A DNA stretch of 11,571 nucleotides, from the NCBI GenBank assembly GCA_019247245.1, contig JAFAPF010000394.1, positions 1 through 11,571 of the forward strand. Reading direction: 5' to 3'. Below are positions 6,724-11,571 of the stretch, piece after piece. This stretch comes from Rubrobacter sp. GTDB lineage: Bacteria; Actinomycetota; Rubrobacteria; Rubrobacterales; Rubrobacteraceae. The notes under the pieces are model-generated. The model made no database searches and was not told the origin of the DNA. It worked only from the letters and a program-made list of their open reading frames with translations. The position numbers and the translations under genes were made by a program. How positions within the stretch are numbered: the first letter of the stretch is position 1; every line of letters begins with the position of its first letter.

Positions 6724-7680
6724 CTATCGGCCGGCTCCCATCAAGGAGAACGCGCCATCGGTATCGGGCATAGTTTTTTCGGAGTAAACGGCATCCAGCC
6801 CGAAGAGCCTAAGTATGTCGATAGTCCTCTCCAGCTGGGCGGCCATTACCTGGTTTCGCCAACTATCTGCCAACCTCTCACCCGAGAGTACCGCGCTCCT
6901 TTCTCTACTAAGCAGCGAAGGCTTTTTCATCCTCTCAAAGATGCTTTCGTCAAAGTCTTTGCCCATAAAAGCGAACATGCGCCCGAGCTCGCTTTTGGGG
7001 TTTTCGGCCAGATTCTCGTAGAACGCTAGATGAGCCTCTCCGTAGTTAAGCTGTACGAGGGGCACGTAATTCTCGACGCACCAGGAGAAGACGTGGCGCT
7101 CGAAGTCTGTCTTCGCAGATCGCATCTCATCCTCGAAGGGCCAAAGAAAATCTTCTACCAGCGCCTTTTGTGAAAGGAAGTCGTTTACGTCTGGCTTCCA
7201 GCCGAGCTTGACCTTTGAGTTCGCCACGGCGCATGGATGGCGGAGTAGGAAGACCATGAGCATCTCAGGGAAGTTGGCGCGAATCCAACCCAGCATAAGG
7301 TTCGCCCGGATGTCCTTGATCAAACGCCGCTCTGAGACAAACCTGCTGTGGAATCGATCGGCCCAGCGGTTCCTGAGCGCGCCGGAGAGTATGGTCTGCG
7401 CCGGGTATAGAAACGCCTCTCGACGATCGTCCGGCCTGAGATATTGTTTGTGTCTGAAGTGTCTACAAATCTCGACCTTTTCGGGATGAAAAGGCTCAAA
7501 CACGTAGCGATACTCATTCTTATAGTTGATGATGTCCGAGAGCCAAGTGGTGCCGCTACGCCCGCTCCCGGCCAGGAAGATGGTGTTTCTGTAGTCACGG
7601 TTGAGGTCCACGTATAGCCCGCTGAGCACACGGGCTCTCAGCCTCCTCGCCCACTCCCTCGCGTACTTCTCCTCCGGCAC
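6724..7680 (-). CDS. PAPS-dependent sulfotransferase family protein
   Basis: A 318-residue protein of the Sulfotransfer_1/3 type, which moves a sulfuryl group from 3'-phosphoadenosine-5'-phosphosulfate to a hydroxyl of a sugar or lipid. Both cofactor signatures are intact. The 5'-phosphosulfate-binding loop is S39-GRSGTTW (39-46) after strand NTIFLAG, and the 3'-phosphate site has R147 and S155 in RHPCAVANS after strand LMVFLL. It has no signal peptide or clear membrane span, so it is expected in the cytoplasm, acting before export. The GTG start at 7680 is only 3 bp after the flippase stop, with GGAG 9 bases upstream inside the last flippase codons, indicating coupling. Its place between the flippase and a glycosyltransferase suggests it decorates the lipid-linked repeat unit. 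No sulfate-activation genes (CysD/CysN/CysC type) are in the window. Family is firm; acceptor unknown. Confidence 0.88.
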   Translation of the reverse strand: MPEEKYAREWARRLRARVLSGLYVDLNRDYRNTIFLAGSGRSGTTWLSDIINYKNEYRYVFEPFHPEKVEICRHFRHKQYLRPDDRREAFLYPAQTILSGALRNRWADRFHSRFVSERRLIKDIRANLMLGWIRANFPEMLMVFLLRHPCAVANSKVKLGWKPDVNDFLSQKALVEDFLWPFEDEMRSAKTDFERHVFSWCVENYVPLVQLNYGEAHLAFYENLAENPKSELGRMFAFMGKDFDESIFERMKKPSLLSRERSAVLSGERLADSWRNQVMAAQLERTIDILRLFGLDAVYSEKTMPDTDGAFSLMGAGR

Positions 7681-7683
7681 AGG

Positions 7684-9234
7684 TCAGGGCTCCTGGCGGA
7701 GCGTGCTTCTGACAGCACCCCAGAACGAAAGGAGGAGTTGACGGTCGCTGGGGCTCAGGCCCAGAGCCAGGAAGGTTCCCGAGAAGACTACCAAGAAAAG
7801 CGGGGTGAAGACTACCAACCCTAAGGTGCTGTAAGGAATAGGTAAGGCCAGTTGGGCCAGGTACACCACGATGCTAGCGAGCAGCCCAGCGAGCACGGGT
7901 TTCGCGTACTCGCGGCTGTAGGGCCAGAAACCTAGCCCCCGATAGACAAAAAAGAGATTTACAATGTTCGCTATGATCAGCGCGGCAGCGGTAGCCGCTG
8001 CCGCCCCTAATATGCCGAAGGCTGGTATGAACAGCAGATTCAGCACCACGCTCGCTGCGGCGGAGCCCAAAGTGGTGTACATGATTATTCTCTGATGTCC
8101 CGTCATAGCGAGAATGCGGGCCGACGGTCCCAGCGAAGAGTTGAATAGCTGGGCAGCAGCGACCACCACTATTACCGGCCAACCGGAGATGAACTCTCCT
8201 CCGAAGATCGCCATGACATTTTTGGCCAAAAGCGCGGTGAGCAGAAAAAGAGCAAGTGCACCGACGAAGGACCAGCGAGAGACGTCTTTGTAGAGGTAGT
8301 TTAGGTCGGAGAGGAGGCCTCTCCGATAGAGGCTCGAGATCATGGGCGAGAATATACCGGTGAAAGCGAACAGTATCAGCGTGGAGAGGTTGGCGGTACG
8401 GGACGCCGCATCGTAGATCCCGACATCCTGTGCAGTTTTGAAGACGCCCAGCATAAAGAGGGCGATCCACGGGATTATGTACGGGGTAGAGCTGGCCACG
8501 ATCATAGGTCCCGAGGCCCCAAAGAGGGCCCGGCTCTCGAATTTGGCTGGGATAGTCCGATCGAGTAGCTCGGGGAATATCCGGACCAGGTAGTACAGCG
8601 CCAGAATCGAAGCAGCGATCAACGATAGGATATAAGCAGCAACGGCTCCGAGTATCTCCACTCCGAAGAGGAAGAACACGAATATGAGCCCGAGGTTCAT
8701 CAGGGGGCGGAACACCTGTTGTACGTAGACAGCGTACTTTACGTTCTGAAACCCCTGCGTGGCCAAAAGAGACATGCTCATCAGCGTGAAGAAGGGTAGG
8801 GCTAACGAGAAGCACCTGAACATAGTCTCCAAGAATGGCTTGTTGAAGAACTTGTCGGCGAGGAACCCCGCACAAAAGAACATCAGACCAGAGAGCGCTA
8901 TGCTGAAAACAAACGCCGCCCCCACTCCTTGGATGATGGTTCCCCTCACCCGTGCAACGTCTTTTCCGGCCGAGTAGTGGGCAACGTAGCGCACCACGCC
9001 GTTATCCAACCCTACCTGCGACAGAATGTTCACCACCTGCACCAACGTAACCCCGAGAGCATAGAACCCGAGCTGGGCTGGACCATACATTCTTGCCAGC
9101 GCGACCTGGGTAGCGGACCCGAGAAGGCGCGACACGCCCTGACCAATGGTGGTGATGCCCGCCCCCCGTGCTATGCGGCCTACATAAGCCTCGTACCCCT
9201 CCTCCGGGGGAGCGCTCAGGTCAGTATTGTGCAA
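7684..9234 (-). CDS. wzx: Wzx-type polysaccharide flippase (MOP superfamily)
   Basis: A 516-residue integral membrane protein with the Polysacc_synt profile. A short hydrophilic N-terminus (1-20) is followed by about 12-14 hydrophobic helices in pairs and a characteristic start RIARGAGITTIGQGVSRLLGSATQVALARMYGPAQLGFYALG. That segment is typical of Wzx/RfbX and PST-family exporters that flip undecaprenyl-linked oligosaccharides. The middle contains charged loops such as DVGIYDAASRTANLS, also common in the family. A TTG at 9234 is the only start that fits, though it has no good ribosome-binding site; the palindrome GAGATCTC occupies that place. A sigma70-like promoter lies just upstream (9266-9294). 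The gene is followed after 3 bp by the sulfotransferase gene, so flipping and sulfation are likely co-expressed. Lipid II-type or teichoic flippases share the superfamily but are less likely in this context. Confidence 0.9.
   Translation of the reverse strand: MHNTDLSAPPEEGYEAYVGRIARGAGITTIGQGVSRLLGSATQVALARMYGPAQLGFYALGVTLVQVVNILSQVGLDNGVVRYVAHYSAGKDVARVRGTIIQGVGAAFVFSIALSGLMFFCAGFLADKFFNKPFLETMFRCFSLALPFFTLMSMSLLATQGFQNVKYAVYVQQVFRPLMNLGLIFVFFLFGVEILGAVAAYILSLIAASILALYYLVRIFPELLDRTIPAKFESRALFGASGPMIVASSTPYIIPWIALFMLGVFKTAQDVGIYDAASRTANLSTLILFAFTGIFSPMISSLYRRGLLSDLNYLYKDVSRWSFVGALALFLLTALLAKNVMAIFGGEFISGWPVIVVVAAAQLFNSSLGPSARILAMTGHQRIIMYTTLGSAAASVVLNLLFIPAFGILGAAAATAAALIIANIVNLFFVYRGLGFWPYSREYAKPVLAGLLASIVVYLAQLALPIPYSTLGLVVFTPLFLVVFSGTFLALGLSPSDRQLLLSFWGAVRSTLRQEP
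7690..7693 (-). promoter_or_regulatory. Ribosome-binding site of the sulfotransferase gene
   Basis: GGAG on the minus strand, located in the last codons of the flippase gene and 9 bases before the GTG at 7680. It supports the GTG start and translational coupling. Confidence 0.55.
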
Positions 9235-9265
9235 TTGAGATCTCTATCAATGGTCACGGGGCCCG

Positions 9266-9294
9266 ATGATAGCCTTTACCCTACCCGGCTTCAA
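9266..9294 (-). promoter_or_regulatory. Sigma70-like promoter upstream of the flippase
   Basis: On the minus strand TTGAAG (9294-9289) and TATCAT (9271-9266) are separated by exactly 17 bases, matching TTGACA at 4 of 6 positions and TATAAT at 5 of 6. Transcription would begin near 9259, about 25 nt before the TTG at 9234. It would drive the flippase, sulfotransferase and WecG-like genes. It is placed in the 143-bp gap after the Wzy-like gene. Confidence 0.5.
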
Positions 9295-9356
9295 CGACGT
9301 TTCTAGAGACGGCTTATCTGGAGGGCTTTGGGTCCGGGCTCGCGACGTATAGTCCC

Positions 9357-9367
9357 CACCTAAGGTG
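9357..9367. repeat. Short palindrome CACCT-A-AGGTG after the Wzy-like gene
   Basis: A perfect 5-bp inverted repeat around one base, 11 bases past the end of the Wzy-like gene on its transcribed side. It lacks a usable loop and a T-tract, so it is not an intrinsic terminator. It may be a protein site or chance. Confidence 0.2.
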
Positions 9368-9377
9368 TTATAGCCCG

Positions 9378-10976
9378 TCAGGTATCCTGCTCTACCCCAG
9401 AGGCGTACTTCACCGCCACGCCCGCCAGTAAGAAGAAGAAGATGGTTGAGGGCGGGATGTACCAGTGCCACTCGAGCGCCGAGGAGACGAAGTATGTGAC
9501 CACGATTCCTGTAAGCCCCGCGAGCAGCACTTTTCGCTCTCCGTTCGCCCGCCAAGCAGCCCACATCAGATATCCCGTCAGAAGGACAGCGAAGCCCGTA
9601 AGGGCGAGGAAAGCCATGATGCCCGTCTCCGTGCCCTGCTCCAGAAAGACGTTGTGGACCTGTTTTACACCGCTAAAATCTGGGCGGTTCTGCTGCCAGG
9701 TGTACGAGAAGGTGCCGGCCCCGGTGCCCTCCAAAGGGTGCTCCTTCCACTCGTCCCACGCCACCCGCCAGTAGTTCGATCGGGAGTTCGAGGAGAAAGA
9801 GGTAAGCCGGTCGCTCACGTCCTCGGTCTTCTCGAGGCTGCTGGTGAAGGCCCTCAACACCCCACCCGAGTTACTCTGCTCCCCGATTATTGTGGCACCT
9901 AAAGCCCCGACACCCACGAGGACCGCGATCACTGCTGCCACGCCGAGCGGACGACGCAGGGACTGCGGTAGCTCGTAGCGTCCGAGGAGGATAGCGTAGA
10001 CTACCTGCAACAGAAACGCGGCTAGAACGGCAGCTATAAGGTAGCTACGGAAAGTTAGACCGTCGGCGGTCCTGACGTTCTCCGCAGATACCCACCTGAA
10101 CAAGCTTTCGAGCTCCTGCGCCCGAACTATGAGCCAGGTAAAGGGACCAAAGATGAGGAGCAAATTCGCGAACATCTGTAACCTACTTCCGCCTGTAACG
10201 AAGAGCACCACCAGGCCCACTCCAAGCGCCAGCATACCGCCCCTAGAGAAAGTAAAGTAGAGAATAACGCTGAAGATCAAGAGCAAAACAGCGTATAACC
10301 CTCGTGCGATGGGGTTCTTGAGCTGGGTCAGACGTCCGAGCCCAAGCACGATACCCATAGCTAGAACCACGGCGACGGTGTTGGCGTATTCCAATGTAGA
10401 GCCGACCCTGACGCCGTCGGCAGTGTTTGACGGGTACTCGACCGGTCTTGTCTTCTGGAGCACACCATACCCTGCGAGCGCCCCTGCTATGAGACACATA
10501 CCGTCGATAAACGGTCCTACCAACCGTCGCGAAGACAACGAAGACGCCGCAAGGATGAATGAGGCGAGGTACATAGAAGAGCGCAGTAGTTCGCTGACCG
10601 TCTGGGTTTGGGCGATGCTCCAGGTTAAAGACAAACCCTTTATAGCAACGAGCACCGCGAGAAGCCCCACGAGTATCCAGCCGATCCTCGGCATATCCGC
10701 GAAATAGTCGGCTATGAACAAGGAGATAAAGAACAGGCCCAAAATGGCCGCAGTGGCTGGCAACCATCGTTCGGGGCCGAAAAGTCCCCGATCAAGCATT
10801 CCGTAGAGGGTGAGAACCATGATGGCCGTAAGGAGGAAGCTTTTGAAGATCGTCAGGTTGCGGTTAGCCGTACGCCCTTTCTCCAGAGGACTCTCCGAAA
10901 GGGGAGCTCCCTTACCCTGGCGGAGCACGGGTATCTCGCCCGTCTCGATACGTCCTTTCGGCTCCCTCTTAAACAT
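9378..10976 (-). CDS. Wzy/O-antigen-ligase family membrane protein
   Basis: A 532-residue polytopic protein with a Wzy_C/WaaL-type domain. A hydrophilic N-terminal tail of about 43 residues precedes roughly 12 hydrophobic helices. Helices carry LEYANTVAVVLAMG and FTFSRGG, the latter being the arginine-containing motif common in WaaL/Wzy proteins. The large extracytoplasmic loop holds RSNYW (399-403), HPLEGTGAGTF and the conserved histidine H441 in QVHNVFLEQGTETG, followed by the last helices. Such proteins polymerise or ligate lipid-linked glycans on the outer face of the membrane. With an initiating transferase, flippase and CpsD-like protein alongside, a Wzy polymerase is more likely than a ligase, and no lipid A core genes are seen. 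The ATG at 10976 overlaps the previous gene by 8 bp, implying coupling. The tail before the first helix is longer than usual and may contact a cytoplasmic partner. Confidence 0.88.
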   Translation of the reverse strand: MFKREPKGRIETGEIPVLRQGKGAPLSESPLEKGRTANRNLTIFKSFLLTAIMVLTLYGMLDRGLFGPERWLPATAAILGLFFISLFIADYFADMPRIGWILVGLLAVLVAIKGLSLTWSIAQTQTVSELLRSSMYLASFILAASSLSSRRLVGPFIDGMCLIAGALAGYGVLQKTRPVEYPSNTADGVRVGSTLEYANTVAVVLAMGIVLGLGRLTQLKNPIARGLYAVLLLIFSVILYFTFSRGGMLALGVGLVVLFVTGGSRLQMFANLLLIFGPFTWLIVRAQELESLFRWVSAENVRTADGLTFRSYLIAAVLAAFLLQVVYAILLGRYELPQSLRRPLGVAAVIAVLVGVGALGATIIGEQSNSGGVLRAFTSSLEKTEDVSDRLTSFSSNSRSNYWRVAWDEWKEHPLEGTGAGTFSYTWQQNRPDFSGVKQVHNVFLEQGTETGIMAFLALTGFAVLLTGYLMWAAWRANGERKVLLAGLTGIVVTYFVSSALEWHWYIPPSTIFFFLLAGVAVKYASGVEQDT

Positions 10977-11571
10977 GGCCGTTCAGCACCACCCCAAAGA
11001 GGTTGATCTGCGCATCCAACAGGTCGTCGATGAAGCCCCGGGCGAGGCCCTTCGGGGTGCGGGTCGCGTGCACGACGAGCAGAACACCATCGAAGGAACC
11101 CCAGAGGTTCGGGGTGACGAGTACTTCGCTCGCCACCGGCGCATCCAGTAGGACTACGTTCCTCTCCGCGTGTAAGGCTTGTACAGCTTCGACGAGCTTA
11201 GGGGACTTCACGAGTACTTGCCAGCCCGACAATATGGGACCGGTTGGAATGATACAAAGGTTCGGTACTACTTCAAAGCCGTAGCTCTCGAGATCCCTGC
11301 TGCTCTCTAAAGCGCTGGTTAGGCCGATAAAGTTCGGCCTGTCGAAACAGCTGTGCAGATGTGGCCGGTCTAGGTTGCAATCCACGATGGCAACCTTCTT
11401 GCCCATAGCCGCGAGCGCTGCCCCCAAGCCGAGGCAGACCGTGGTCCGCCCCACGCCCCGGTCCGGCCCGGTAACGACCACGCTTCTCGCCGGTGGTCCT
11501 TCATCAGCGCCGAGGTTCTCCGCCAGCGCGGTGAACGAGCGTCCGATCTCGGACTCGCCGGGCGTGAGGAG
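10969..11571 (-). CDS. BY-kinase/CpsD-like ATPase domain, degenerate, 5' end outside window
   Basis: The last 200 codons of a gene that continues past the right edge; the frame is open to base 11571, and 30 codons before the GTG at 11481 match the family (SEIGRSFTALAENLG corresponds to the SxxxEAYRxLRTNL helix), so 11481 is not the start. The fold is that of the CpsD/Wzc/CapB tyrosine-kinase domain that partners Wzz-type chain-length regulators. All three nucleotide motifs are altered. Walker A reads GPDRGVGRTT with arginine (CGG codon) in place of the invariant lysine. Walker A' reads VDCNLDRP rather than the usual DxDxR. Walker B reads LLDAPV rather than D-S/T-P. The C-terminus ends NGHV without the tyrosine cluster of active kinases. 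I infer a catalytically weak or inactive partner of chain-length control. Part of a longer Wzz-kinase fusion or a MinD-like relative remain possible. Confidence 0.78.
   Translation of the reverse strand, partial: LLTPGESEIGRSFTALAENLGADEGPPARSVVVTGPDRGVGRTTVCLGLGAALAAMGKKVAIVDCNLDRPHLHSCFDRPNFIGLTSALESSRDLESYGFEVVPNLCIIPTGPILSGWQVLVKSPKLVEAVQALHAERNVVLLDAPVASEVLVTPNLWGSFDGVLLVVHATRTPKGLARGFIDDLLDAQINLFGVVLNGHV

Noticed and set aside
7874..8875. 333-codon minus-strand frame within the flippase gene
   Set aside because: It is in another frame of the flippase, is rich in Arg, Cys and Pro with no domain pattern, whereas the flippase frame shows continuous membrane helices.

Overview
The window looks like part of a surface-polysaccharide (exopolysaccharide or capsule) locus from a GC-rich, Gram-positive-type bacterium, probably an actinobacterium. 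The evidence is the GC-rich third codon positions, frequent GTG and TTG starts, heavy AGG use for arginine, GGAG or GAGGAG ribosome-binding sites, and an additional STAS-domain regulator. A Rubrobacter-like source is my guess from style and cannot be proven here.

Eight genes lie on the minus strand and are read from right to left. At the right edge is an incomplete BY-kinase/CpsD-like ATPase domain (10969-11571). It overlaps by 8 bp a Wzy/O-antigen-ligase family membrane protein (9378-10976). After a 143-bp gap with a sigma70-like promoter come a Wzx-type flippase (7684-9234), a PAPS-dependent sulfotransferase (6724-7680) and a WecG/TagA/CpsF glycosyltransferase (5929-6696). Next is a polyprenyl-phosphate sugar-1-phosphate transferase (4445-5824). 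After a 125-bp gap with an unusual tandem-repeat promoter comes a tight sugar-nucleotide module: UDP-glucose 6-dehydrogenase (2940-4319), UDP-glucuronate decarboxylase (1946-2935) and a UDP-glucose 4-epimerase-like enzyme (1029-1949), spaced 4 bp apart and then overlapping by 4 bp.

Together these genes outline a Wzx/Wzy-type pathway. The initiating transferase loads the first sugar phosphate onto a lipid carrier on the cytoplasmic face. The WecG-like enzyme and others outside the window extend it. The flippase exports the lipid-linked unit, the Wzy-like protein polymerises or ligates it, and the CpsD-like partner influences chain length. The three left-hand enzymes supply UDP-GlcA, UDP-Xyl and UDP-Gal or UDP-Ara. 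The sulfotransferase suggests a sulfated glycan or lipid intermediate.

The left end differs. One short STAS-domain protein is encoded on the plus strand (184-516), converging on the polysaccharide genes. Between them, about 510 bp holds no convincing full gene, only a possible 40-residue membrane ORF or gene remnant (829-951). I saw no RNA genes, insertion sequences, CRISPR arrays or clear intrinsic terminators. The most notable signals are a perfect 11-bp tandem repeat exactly 10 bp upstream of a -10 box before the UDP-glucose dehydrogenase gene, and the substitution of key residues in all three nucleotide-binding motifs of the BY-kinase-like domain.
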